A stretch of DNA of 64,000 nucleotides, taken from assembly GCA_046582185.1 (NCBI GenBank), contig JAYGEX010000013.1:145579-209578 (forward strand), written 5' to 3'. The position numbers and the translations under genes were made by a program. Below, one piece after another: positions 17,877-25,983 of the stretch (position 1 is the stretch's first letter; each line of letters opens with the position of its first letter). Below the pieces are notes generated by a model. That model was not told the DNA's origin. It saw nothing but the letters and a program-made list of their open reading frames with translations, and made no database searches. This stretch comes from GCA-002726655 sp046582185. GTDB lineage: Bacteria > Pseudomonadota > Gammaproteobacteria > Pseudomonadales > Azotimanducaceae.

Positions 17877-18273
17877 CTAGTCGTCGAACTGTGCAATATG
17901 GATTAGCACACCGGAAGGGTCAAGGGCGTAGCAGACAGTGGCACCATAGGGTTCATGCTTCGGTGCGCCCAGTAGTTTTGGCAAACTTGCAGCGGTGGAT
18001 GGAAAGTCAGCCAGAACCTTCTGTACATGCTCATGCCAGGCTTCAACATCTTCAACCAGAAGGTGAAGCATGTACTGTTCAACAAATTCCTTTACATAAA
18101 AATCCTGAAGATAAAAGCGACGCTCTCCCAGAGAGTATGTCGCCAGTTTCTCGGACTCATGTTCCAGCTTACAACCTAGCGCCGTGTAGAATCGTTTCGA
18201 CAACTCAAAATCTTCCGCCGGAATAAAGGGCTTTACGTCTAATACAGTAAGGTTACCGATTTTGGTTCTCCAT
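17877..18273 (-). pseudogene. VOC (glyoxalase-fold) protein with an N-terminal frameshift
   Basis: From about 18258 downwards the frame reads GNLTVLDVKPFIPAEDFEL, then SKRFYTALGCKLEHESEKL to a normal end LDPSGVLIHIAQFDD, a typical short vicinal-oxygen-chelate protein. The only good start, an ATG at 18271-18273, is one base out of that frame and would stop after six codons (MENQNR). Removing one C after ATGGAGAAC restores a normal N-terminus, MENKIGNLTVLD. So either the gene carries a one-base insertion or translation starts at a TTG at 18203. It ends 3-4 bases from the HAD gene upstream. Confidence 0.65.
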
Positions 18274-18277
18274 TTTC

Positions 18278-18940
18278 CTATTTATTAAGACTGAAATCAT
18301 GATCAACTACGTCCGACAGACTGCGAAGTACGATGTGCCCCATTGCCAGTAGTGGTTCATCAGGCTGAAAAAGATCCGGTATCTGCACAACGGTCATTCC
18401 AGCCGAAAGCGCAGATCTAACGCCGTTAGCGGAATCTTCCAGGGCGATACAATCGCCGGGTACCTGTGACAACTCCGCTGCCGCTTTTATGTAAATGTCG
18501 GGTTCTGGCTTACCATTCACGACCTGGTCTCCGCCGACAATAATCTCGAAATAGTCGATGATTCCGGAGGCTTGTAGTTTGGACTCCGCACGACCCGTTT
18601 TAGTTGAAGTTGCAACGGCGGTTCGAATTCCAACAGACTGAAGATGTCGCAACAATTGCTCAACACCATCTTTTAAGGGTACGGGTCGCTCTTCAATCAA
18701 TTTTCTGTAGTTGTCATCCCAAATTGAGCCAAACTCCATATGATTGGCGATTCCTTTCAAGCCATCTTTCAGTATTGATCGACCCAAGGCCGCATTCGTT
18801 CCTACACAGCGCTTGAATAACCAGGAAAGATCACCGAGCTCGAGTGTGGAACAGGTTGCCTGAAAAGCATTTAACGCAAGCCTCTCACTATCCAACATGA
18901 GGCCATCCATATCAAATATTGCCGCCTTAAAATCGCGCAT
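18278..18940 (-). CDS. HAD-superfamily hydrolase, beta-phosphoglucomutase-like
   Basis: A 220-residue cytosolic haloacid-dehalogenase-type phosphatase or mutase. Motif I is AIFDMDGLMLDSE (residues 7-19), motif II is in AVATSTKTGR near 112, and motifs III-IV are in GKPEPDIYIKAA and CIALEDSANGVRSALSAGM. The cap between motifs I and II is of the helical class found in beta-phosphoglucomutase and related phosphatases. The substrate cannot be told. It lies directly upstream of the VOC gene and may share its transcript. Confidence 0.88.
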   Translation of the reverse strand: MRDFKAAIFDMDGLMLDSERLALNAFQATCSTLELGDLSWLFKRCVGTNAALGRSILKDGLKGIANHMEFGSIWDDNYRKLIEERPVPLKDGVEQLLRHLQSVGIRTAVATSTKTGRAESKLQASGIIDYFEIIVGGDQVVNGKPEPDIYIKAAAELSQVPGDCIALEDSANGVRSALSAGMTVVQIPDLFQPDEPLLAMGHIVLRSLSDVVDHDFSLNK

Positions 18941-18956
18941 TACAATCCCTCTTTTC

Positions 18957-19240
18957 TCAACCGAAACCGCCTCCTGTAAGGTTGAAGGCTCGTTGCGTTC
19001 TCTTGGAAACTAAGTGCCGCTGGGCTTCAGTCGCCAAGAAGGCATATAAGGTCGTATTAAGTATCGCCAGCCCCAGAAATGTTAGCGTAAGAATCCAAAG
19101 CTGCTGATTCACGTTTGCAGCAGCATCGATGAACTCGGGAAGAAAGGCAACAAAAAACATATTACCTCCGGATTTAGACATCGAGTAAGAGATAACAGCC
19201 AGAATAGTCGGCCCGGAAATGGTTCGAATATACGCGGCGC
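18957..19240 (-). pseudogene. Remnant of a LysE/RhtB-family exporter with an internal deletion
   Basis: The translated minus strand shows two parts of a LysE-family amino-acid exporter joined in one frame. SGPTILAVISYSMSKSGG is like the PGPTxL motif at the start of LysE. It runs directly into NMFFVAFLPEFIDAA and the C-terminal segment LWILTLTFLGLAILNTTLYAFLA. The roughly 90-100 residues that normally lie between are missing. No start codon precedes the first part in a normal setting, and the last residues after FNLTGGGFG are lost. It cannot make a working exporter. Confidence 0.75.
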
Positions 19241-19301
19241 AAGGTTGAATGGCCCAACAAATAAATTCTGTGGCGAAACGTGTTCCCGCCCCTATCCTTT
19301 G

Positions 19302-19988
19302 CTACCAGGCATGAACTTCGCCATCCCATTTCCAGAAACTCCCGGTGTTATCAGCATTAAGCCCGTTGATAACATTGATGATGCCTCCAGCACTTTCTTC
19401 GGCAGAGATATCTGCCTTTGGGCCGCCCATATCTGTCCTAACCCAGCCGGGATGAATTACGCACACGTCAATGTTGTCAGCAGCCAACTGGATAGCAGCC
19501 ATGCGCATGAATTTATTTAGCGCGGCCTTGGAAGTGCAATAGGCGTATGCAACCGTCATATCAAGATCCAATGCACCCATTTGACTCGTGATCGTGACAA
19601 CCTTGGGATTGGAGGCCTGTCTTAGATTGGCATTAAGAGACTGCATCACCCGTACCGGCGCCATGGTGTTGATATTGAAGCAATCCGCCCAGCCTTCAAA
19701 ATCCATCTTCGAGACTGTCTGGTTTTCATAAGCAGGGCCGCCAGTACCGGCATTGTTAATCACTATATCTATAGTTGATCCTTTGAGATTCTCCGCCATG
19801 GCCGCCACCGATGCCGCCTCACCAACACTAAGCTCCTGAATCTGAACATCGCCCCCGATACCCTTGAGTACCTCCGCATTTTCTGGATCTCTACAGCAGG
19901 CTATTACGGTATCTCCTTGCGCCGCGTATATTCGAACCATTTCCAGGCCGATGCCTCTGTTGGCACCAGTAATCAGAATTGTCGCCAT
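19302..19988 (-). CDS. Short-chain dehydrogenase/reductase
   Basis: A 228-residue NAD(P)-dependent oxidoreductase of the classical SDR fold. The cofactor loop TGANRGIG is at residues 7-14 and NNAG at about 77-80. The catalytic Ser is in TITSQMGAL and YCTSK (near 150) holds the Tyr and Lys. The closing PGWVRTDMGG is typical of the sniffer/C-factor-like subgroup. The substrate is unknown. It sits intact between two deleted transporter genes. Confidence 0.88.
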   Translation of the reverse strand: MATILITGANRGIGLEMVRIYAAQGDTVIACCRDPENAEVLKGIGGDVQIQELSVGEAASVAAMAENLKGSTIDIVINNAGTGGPAYENQTVSKMDFEGWADCFNINTMAPVRVMQSLNANLRQASNPKVVTITSQMGALDLDMTVAYAYCTSKAALNKFMRMAAIQLAADNIDVCVIHPGWVRTDMGGPKADISAEESAGGIINVINGLNADNTGSFWKWDGEVHAW

Positions 19989-20047
19989 CTCGTCTATTCT
20001 CTTTGATAATTATTAGTCAGCGAATCCTACATGAGTTTGATCAACAA

Positions 20048-20585
20048 TCAGTCATCAATTCGCCATCTGCGCCCAAGTATATGGAGGAAAGCGCAGATCA
20101 GGATAATGAGTAAGGCCGGGCCAAACAATGCGCCCTTCATCGAGGCAATCTCTGCCATCGCGCCGAAGATCATATACCAGCAGATCGCACCAAGACTTTC
20201 GCCCAGGCCAACGATAGATGTAACAGTTGCTCTTGCATGCACCGGAACGAAGTGAACCGCCGATGCCCCAGAATGTAAAACCAAGCGCGTAACCCCAAAA
20301 ATCCTGCCACAAGAACCAGCTTAGAAAGGCAAGTCCTTTCAAAAACCTACTGCTAACAATCATCCACTTTCTTGAAAAAGTATCAGCAAGAGCGCCCGAG
20401 GGGACTTCACAAATAAGACCTACGCCTACACACATTACTAACAAGTAAGATAATTCAATAGGTGAGACCCCATGGGCACCAAACATCACGGCATAAAGCG
20501 GATAGATGGGAATCAGCTCCCAACCACCACCGTTGATATAGAACGCCAGAATTGGCTTGCTGATAGGCTTGATTCTGCTGCTCAC
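20048..20585 (-). pseudogene. Remnant of an MFS transporter with a large internal deletion
   Basis: The first part (from 20585) reads as the N-terminal third of an MFS carrier: IPIYPLYAVMFGAHG, then LICEVPSGALADTFSRKWMI (the loop 2-3 motif) up to GFTFWGIGGSLRSGA. In the next reading frame it continues at about 20240 as ARATVTSIVGLGESLGAICWY through the end of segment 12. The middle, about 200 residues, is missing and the two parts are out of frame. The gene is therefore dead or only a fragment is made. Confidence 0.8.
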
Positions 20586-20657
20586 TGTTGGGGTTTATAT
20601 CGCGGGATAATGCTGTTTGGCTTGTTCTAACTCAAGAATACCCGCCTGAATATCAGC

Positions 20658-21377
20658 TCAATACCATAGGGAATCCAGTTCCTGACCCAGCTTTGCCGCA
20701 GTTATCGGACCAACATGGCGATAAAGCTCAACGCCCTCTTCATTCAATACCATCAAGGTGGGAAGGCCAAGAACACTAAAATAGGTGAGTGCATCCGGAT
20801 CAATGTCTGCGTCTACTTTTAGAAAAACAAAGTAATCGAGAATTACAAGAAGACCCGGATCCTTAAGCGTCGTCCTGTCCAGAATTTTACAAGCACCACA
20901 CCACTCGGCATAAAAATCGACAAACACTAATTGCTTCGAGCCTTCTGCCTCCCGTAAGGCTGCAGCAATAATCTCGGGGACGCGGCCTTTCGTGCCTTCA
21001 ACATTTTCTCTACCCGAAATGGTATCAGGCGATGAATGTAGCACACGACTGCGAGCAACACGTGGCGCATATCCCAGCATGCTGACTGCGGACTTTAGTT
21101 CTTCAATGGAAACCTTATTCGCATCGAAGAGAACAGTGAACTCATCAGATTCAAGATGGACATCTACCTTGCTTACACCTGCTAGCTCTAACAGAGCAGC
21201 TGAGACCGATTCGGGTCAGCTCAGTCAGGTTACGCCGCCCTTGCTTTTCATCATGCCCTCTACTACCAGGGTCACCTTTGTCATTGATGCATTCACTGTT
21301 TCAGCCTTTATCGATACAACATTCAGGAGGATACTAACAAGCAGGAAACTCATTATCAGATGACTTGCTTTCAACAT
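20658..21377 (-). CDS. Candidate selenoprotein: exported HMA metal-binding domain (UxxU) fused to a thioredoxin domain
   Basis: Read through two UGA codons, one frame of 239 residues runs from an ATG at 21377 (AAAGG eight bases before it) to 20658. Residues 1-25 form a signal peptide or anchor. Residues 33-105 are a heavy-metal-associated domain (KVTLVVEGMM ... GVSKVDVHLES ... SIEELKSAVSMLGYAP). The UGA codons are 51 (21225-21227) and 54 (21216-21218), giving T-U-L-S-U-P. Counted back from the conserved GV, these are exactly the two Cys positions of the metal-binding CxxC. Residues 140-239 are a thioredoxin domain with WCGAC at 159-163. No other stop interrupts the frame. A nonsense-mutated pseudogene is the alternative, but two hits on precisely the two metal ligands make selenocysteine the better reading. 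The metal, the partner and the Sec machinery are not visible here. Confidence 0.72.
21181..21221 (-). promoter_or_regulatory. Candidate bacterial SECIS hairpins downstream of the UGA codons
   Basis: On the coding (minus) strand two hairpins follow the UGAs. The first (21221-21198) pairs AGCTGACC with GGTC-TC-AGCT around a small loop and includes the second UGA. The second (21200-21181) pairs GCTGCTCT with AGAGC-T-AGC, with one bulged U and a GUU loop. The loop G lies 24 bases after the second UGA and 33 after the first, inside the distance range usual for bacterial SECIS elements. The three-base loop is tight, so the exact SelB-binding form is uncertain. Confidence 0.5.
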
Positions 21378-21562
21378 TTTACACCTTTCTTTTTCAGACT
21401 GAAGATAGTGCACCTAGAGTCCGATTATCCGATCAAAGACTCCAGCTTATAGAGAGAAAGGGCATAATTGCAATTTAAGTGCTACCTATTTCATCCTCAA
21501 TGTCGGTTGCACTATAAATTCCAGACTTTAGAATACTTGAGATTTTTATCTGGCCCTCAATC

Positions 21563-22552
21563 ATGAAGATTATTCCAATCATCCTCCTATCCTTAAGCAT
21601 GCCTACTAACGCGGATATGCTTGTCATGAAAAATGGTGATCGTATTACCGGAAAAATCACTCAAATTTGGGACAGCGAGGTATCCATTGAGCCAAGTTAC
21701 AGCGATGAATTCAATGTGGATATAGATGAAATTGAATCAATCGTTACAGATGAAAAATTTGAAGTTGAACTCAGCGATGGCCGCAGTGGAGATTATCGAT
21801 TCAACGGAAAAGATGACAGTGGCAAAATGATACTAGCGGGGGAAACCGGCAATATCACCATCTCTTTCGGTCAACTAAACCGAGTGGAAGAAATTGAAGC
21901 CTTCTTCAACTGGGACAGTAAACTCGATTTTAACCAAACATTCTCGCGAGGAAACACCAACAGTCAGACCTCCAATCTTCACGCTACGCTTTCCTTGAAC
22001 TGGGGCGATCACCGCTCCTTATTCGACCTGAGTACGGTTCGGGACGAGCTGGACGGAAATTACGTTAAAGATTCCGACCGGCTCAATCTGTCCTATAACT
22101 GGCTATTCAAAAAACCATGGTTTATCGCTGCCAACGTTACGGCTGAACGCGATCCGATTTCGCTCCTGGAGAAGCGCTATTCGTTTAGCCCTGCACTGGG
22201 TTACGACATCTGGGATTCCCCAGATCTAATGCTCAATGTGCAACTTGGTGCTGGTTACCAGACAGAAAAAATCGACAATGTGGCAGAGAACGGCTCCCTG
22301 ATTGATTGGCGGCTGCGCTATGAACAAGAAATACTGAATGGCAAGATGGATCTCTTCCACAATCATAAGCTCTATAAAAATCTTGAAGGCAGGAAAAATT
22401 TAGTATTGAACAGTCAAACCGGGATTCGCTTTGATCTACGGCACGATATCTATCTGAACGTTCAACTAAATTACGACTATGATTCGGTACCAGCTGACGG
22501 TACGGAAGAAGAAAACCTGACTTTTCTCTTTGGCGCGGGTATTGAATTTTAG
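21563..22552 (+). CDS. DUF481 outer-membrane beta-barrel protein
   Basis: A 329-residue exported protein. A short signal peptide (MKIIPIILLSLSMPTNA) is followed by a small N-terminal domain with KNGDRITGKITQIWDSEVSIEPSYSDEF, typical of proteins that precede DUF481. Then comes a DUF481 barrel of alternating strands (from about residue 110: FNWDSKLDFNQTFSRGNTNSQTSNL) ending in LFGAGIEF with a C-terminal Phe, the usual signal for outer-membrane insertion. E. coli YdiY is a relative of unknown role. It stands before the transporter at 22589 with a 36-base gap and may be cotranscribed with it. Confidence 0.85.
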   Translation: MKIIPIILLSLSMPTNADMLVMKNGDRITGKITQIWDSEVSIEPSYSDEFNVDIDEIESIVTDEKFEVELSDGRSGDYRFNGKDDSGKMILAGETGNITISFGQLNRVEEIEAFFNWDSKLDFNQTFSRGNTNSQTSNLHATLSLNWGDHRSLFDLSTVRDELDGNYVKDSDRLNLSYNWLFKKPWFIAANVTAERDPISLLEKRYSFSPALGYDIWDSPDLMLNVQLGAGYQTEKIDNVAENGSLIDWRLRYEQEILNGKMDLFHNHKLYKNLEGRKNLVLNSQTGIRFDLRHDIYLNVQLNYDYDSVPADGTEEENLTFLFGAGIEF

Positions 22553-22588
22553 CCCGCGATATTCGACCTAACAACCACAAGAATAACA

Positions 22589-23854
22589 ATGACGTCATCC
22601 TTAAGCCTGTCAACTCCAACATACCCAAAAACAATCCTTGGCGGCTATATGATCACCGTTGGCACTGCGGTGGGAGCAGGTATGTTCTCTTTGCCCGTTG
22701 TCTCAGCTGGTATGTGGTTCAGTTGGTCTATTGTTTGCTTGTTAGTTTCCTGGTTTTGCATGTACCAGATCTCTCTGATGATTCTCGAAGTTAATCTCAA
22801 TTTTAAGATAGGGGATAGTTTCGACACCATGGTTAGAGGTACGCTGGGCAAGGGCTGGAGCATCATCAACGGTCTCGCCTTCGCGTTCCTGCTCTATATA
22901 CTTGACTACGCATACATCAGTGGAGGTGGCTCTATCGTTACCCATACGCTTGTTGCCACCACGGGATACGCTCCGCCACAAATGATATCTGGTTTGATGT
23001 TAGCTCTGTTCTTCTCATTTATCGTCTGGTTAAGCACCCGTGCTGTCGCCCGAGTGATTACTATCTTGATCGTTTCCATGGTCATCACCTTCATCCTGGC
23101 AACCAGCGATCTGTTTCTGATGGTAGACATTGCGAAGATCGTCAGTGCATCGGCGGCGGAAAATCAATCGCCGTTCATCCATTTTCTATTCGCAGCCCTA
23201 CCTTATTATTTGACCGCCTTCGGCTTTTATTCAGTCGTCCCGAGCCTGGTAAAGCTCTATGGCAAAAACCCTGAAATCATCCGCAAGAGTATGCTCGCAG
23301 GATCTGCCTCAAGCTTTGTCATTTATATATTGTGGTTGATCGTTTCCATGGGGCTACTGGAAAGAGCAGCATTTCTACCGATAATTGTTGAAGGCGGCAA
23401 CGTAGGCATTCTGTTAGCAAGAATTAATGAAATAGTGGCCGGTGAAAGACTCATTCGATTCCTCAACATTTTCGCTAACATGGCACTAATTTCGTCTTTC
23501 CTGGGTGTTAGCTTGAGCTTATTCGATTTTATCTCGGACAGGTTCGACTTTACAGATAGTCCAGTTGACAGAACAAAGTGCGCGTTGATTGCATTTCTGC
23601 CACCCACATTTGGCGCCCTGATATTTCCTGATGGATTCCTGTACGCGATTGGTTTCGCCGGACTAGTCCTGACGTTAAGCGGACTTGTCATCGTGCCGCT
23701 GATGCTAAGAAAAAGCCACAAGAAGTTCGCAGCCGCGGAATATCAGGTGAGAGGCGGAAGCACTTTGCTGTATGTGATCATTGCCCTCGGCCTGCTGTAT
23801 GCGACGTTCCATGTGCTCGCCATGCTAGAGCTACTGCCGGTTTACGGCCATTAA
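22589..23854 (+). CDS. Aromatic amino acid permease, HAAAP family (TyrP/Mtr-like)
   Basis: A 421-residue, 11-segment inner-membrane proton symporter of the hydroxy/aromatic amino acid permease family. The N-terminal GGYMITVGTAVGAGMFSLPVVSAG is the family signature. Later blocks include YLTAFGFYSVVPSLVKLYG (about residue 208) and LLARINEIVAGERLIRFLNIFANMALISSFLGVSL. Tryptophan or tyrosine is the likely substrate, and the exact one is not clear from sequence. Confidence 0.9.
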   Translation: MTSSLSLSTPTYPKTILGGYMITVGTAVGAGMFSLPVVSAGMWFSWSIVCLLVSWFCMYQISLMILEVNLNFKIGDSFDTMVRGTLGKGWSIINGLAFAFLLYILDYAYISGGGSIVTHTLVATTGYAPPQMISGLMLALFFSFIVWLSTRAVARVITILIVSMVITFILATSDLFLMVDIAKIVSASAAENQSPFIHFLFAALPYYLTAFGFYSVVPSLVKLYGKNPEIIRKSMLAGSASSFVIYILWLIVSMGLLERAAFLPIIVEGGNVGILLARINEIVAGERLIRFLNIFANMALISSFLGVSLSLFDFISDRFDFTDSPVDRTKCALIAFLPPTFGALIFPDGFLYAIGFAGLVLTLSGLVIVPLMLRKSHKKFAAAEYQVRGGSTLLYVIIALGLLYATFHVLAMLELLPVYGH

Positions 23855-23948
23855 ACCAGGAAACACAAGCATTTCCCCTGGGATCGGGACATGGCCACAA
23901 AAGTGTGATATTTTGTTTTAAATTGCAACACCCACCCGGATATCCAAA

Positions 23949-24587
23949 GTGACCAAAGAAGTCTCGGCGATATTACTCGTGATGGCTGCATTGCTTATCA
24001 TCGGTATGACCAACTCAACACCACCTCCTGATGAGGCGGCTAATCTGCTGGCTTACGATGGCCAGGGACTTAAGGTACTCGAAACTCAGTGGACCAAAGG
24101 CAATGTCGTCGCACTTGTGCGCCATACAGAGCGCTGCGACCGCTCAGATAACCTGTGCTTCGACGGCATTGATGGCATTACTAGCGTCGGCGTAAAAACC
24201 GCGATGCAGTTAGGCAGCAACTACGCCCAGCTACCGAAACACTCTACAACCCAATATTACAGTCCAATCAAGCGAACCCGCCAAACTGCGCAATATATGT
24301 TTACAGACTCGGGCATAAGCAAGCTGTGGTTGCAAGAGGGATGTAAGGATAATATGCTGGACGACATCTACGAGCACAAGCAAGATGATACCAATCTGAT
24401 TCTGATTACCCATAGCTCCTGTATCGATGGACTCCGCGACAATCAGGGCTCGAGATTCATCGACTTGGATTTGCTGCGCGAAGAAACTTACGGAATTTCA
24501 GTCTTTCTCACCATCGGCAAGGACGAAAGGCAGGCAAAATTGCTGGGATATCTTCATGCCGACGAATGGTCTGCCAGCTATAGGTAG
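23949..24587 (+). CDS. Histidine phosphatase, Ais-like
   Basis: A 212-residue member of the histidine phosphatase superfamily with an N-terminal hydrophobic segment (ILLVMAALLIIGM), so probably exported or membrane-anchored. The catalytic block is ALVRHTERCDRSDNLCFDG (about residues 55-73), then YYSPIKRTRQTAQYM and the second His in LILITHSSCIDGL. The RHxERC form resembles Ais, the LPS core heptose phosphate phosphatase. Translation starts at a GTG. Its end overlaps the convergent queC stop by ten bases. It is the last gene of the accessory region. Confidence 0.75.
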   Translation: MTKEVSAILLVMAALLIIGMTNSTPPPDEAANLLAYDGQGLKVLETQWTKGNVVALVRHTERCDRSDNLCFDGIDGITSVGVKTAMQLGSNYAQLPKHSTTQYYSPIKRTRQTAQYMFTDSGISKLWLQEGCKDNMLDDIYEHKQDDTNLILITHSSCIDGLRDNQGSRFIDLDLLREETYGISVFLTIGKDERQAKLLGYLHADEWSASYR

Positions 24588-25273
24588 CGAGTCGGGTCTG
24601 CTACTCCGGCATTCGTAAATCCCGCAATGCGAATCCTGCAGCTATCACATAGACCACATGAAATGCCTTCTTCGGTCAATTGATAACAACTTACCGTTAA
24701 ACCGTAATCCACTCCAAGATCCATACCCTGACGGATAATATCTTCCTTGCTCAGATCAATGAGCGGCGTCTGAATTGTCAGCCTTGCGTCGACGCCGTCG
24801 CCTTCTTCTACGCCAATCCTGGTCGCAATATTGGCCATGACTTCAAATGATTGAATGAATTCCGGCCGGCAATCAGGGTATCCGGAATAGTCAACGGCGT
24901 TAACGCCGATATAGATATCCTTTGCGCCCAGCACTTCTGCCCAGGCGAGCGCATAGGAGAGAAATATCGTATTTCTTGCAGGAACATATGTGATGGGTAT
25001 TTCGTTTGTCTCTTCCGATTCAGTTGGAACATCAATATCCATGTCGGTCAGCGCAGAACCACCAAAAGCGCCCAGGTCTATCTTTGCAATGCGATGTTCC
25101 TTAGCGCCCAGGTGAGCAGCGACCTTTTTTGAATACATGACTTCAGCGTTATGCCGCTGACCATATTCGAAGCTCAGGCAATAACAATCAAAGCCCTTAT
25201 CGCGCGCGATTGCCAGCGTCGTAGCTGAGTCCAGTCCACCGGAGAGCAATATAACCGCACGTTTGTCAGACAC
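24578..25273 (-). CDS. queC: 7-cyano-7-deazaguanine synthase QueC
   Basis: Converts 7-carboxy-7-deazaguanine to preQ0 with ATP and ammonia in queuosine synthesis. The ATP loop AVILLSGGLDSATTLA starts at residue 6. The zinc ligands are C-x8-CGLCDSC in the C-terminal SCYQLTEEGISCGLCDSC. The frame is open upstream to 25408, but the GTG at 25271-25273 is the start: a GGGGGGAG lies eight bases before it and the conserved protein begins there. It overlaps queE by eight bases. Confidence 0.96.
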   Translation of the reverse strand: MSDKRAVILLSGGLDSATTLAIARDKGFDCYCLSFEYGQRHNAEVMYSKKVAAHLGAKEHRIAKIDLGAFGGSALTDMDIDVPTESEETNEIPITYVPARNTIFLSYALAWAEVLGAKDIYIGVNAVDYSGYPDCRPEFIQSFEVMANIATRIGVEEGDGVDARLTIQTPLIDLSKEDIIRQGMDLGVDYGLTVSCYQLTEEGISCGLCDSCRIRIAGFTNAGVADPTRYL

Positions 25274-25913
25274 CTGTCTTCTCCCCCCAGAGGATTTTAT
25301 GTAACTGCACCTGAAGCCTGACCTGGAGCCCGTCGTCCAATATCCAGGCTGCCAGCTCGGCACTATCCAGTTGTTCATGACTAGCGGAAAACAGGACGTC
25401 GGAGACACGATTCACGAGATCATATTCTGCTACTTTAAACCTGGCCCATTCATAATCCTGTTTGTCGCAGATAACAAACTTGAGCTGATCATCCAATTTG
25501 AGATGAGCCATATTTTCATACAAGTTCCTGGATACTTCCCCGGAACCAGGTGTTTTCAAATCCATAACAACAGATACACGCTGGTCGACCTGCTGAATAT
25601 CCAATGCCCCACTGGTTTCCAGAGATACCTCATAACCTTCATCACACAGCAGAGATAACAATTTCATACAGCCCGGCTGAGCCAATGGCTCACCGCCGGT
25701 CACGGTAATTCTGGTCGCGGTGTACGATTTCACACGCTTGAGGATCGCCATCAGGCCAAGCTGCTCACCGCCGGAAAAAGCATAGGCTGTATCACAGTAC
25801 TGACAACGCAAGGGACAGCCAGTCAGGCGGATGAACGTTGTTGGTAGACCACTGGTCCTTGCTTCCCCCTGTAAAGAGTGGAAGATTTCAGTAATCCTGA
25901 GAGTAGTTTGCAT
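25266..25913 (-). CDS. queE: 7-carboxy-7-deazaguanine synthase QueE
   Basis: A radical SAM enzyme that turns 6-carboxytetrahydropterin into 7-carboxy-7-deazaguanine. The cluster motif is CPLRCQYCDTAYAF (residues 33-46, CxxxCxxC), preceded by EIFHSLQGEA, and GGEPLAQ follows near residue 75. The 215-residue length is normal for gammaproteobacteria. It is placed between cpoB and queC, with which it forms the usual tol-queEC transcription unit. Confidence 0.96.
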   Translation of the reverse strand: MQTTLRITEIFHSLQGEARTSGLPTTFIRLTGCPLRCQYCDTAYAFSGGEQLGLMAILKRVKSYTATRITVTGGEPLAQPGCMKLLSLLCDEGYEVSLETSGALDIQQVDQRVSVVMDLKTPGSGEVSRNLYENMAHLKLDDQLKFVICDKQDYEWARFKVAEYDLVNRVSDVLFSASHEQLDSAELAAWILDDGLQVRLQVQLHKILWGEKTGV

Positions 25914-25983
25914 GGCTTATATGTATTACAGATAAATATTGAAGGCTGTGTGGCAGGCGAAACTCAGAACTGCCAGGGCGGGC

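Noticed and set aside
7067..24577. Attachment-site repeat of the tRNA-Lys 3' end at the far side of the accessory block
   Set aside because: I looked for a second copy of GGACGCCCCACCA on either strand and found none.
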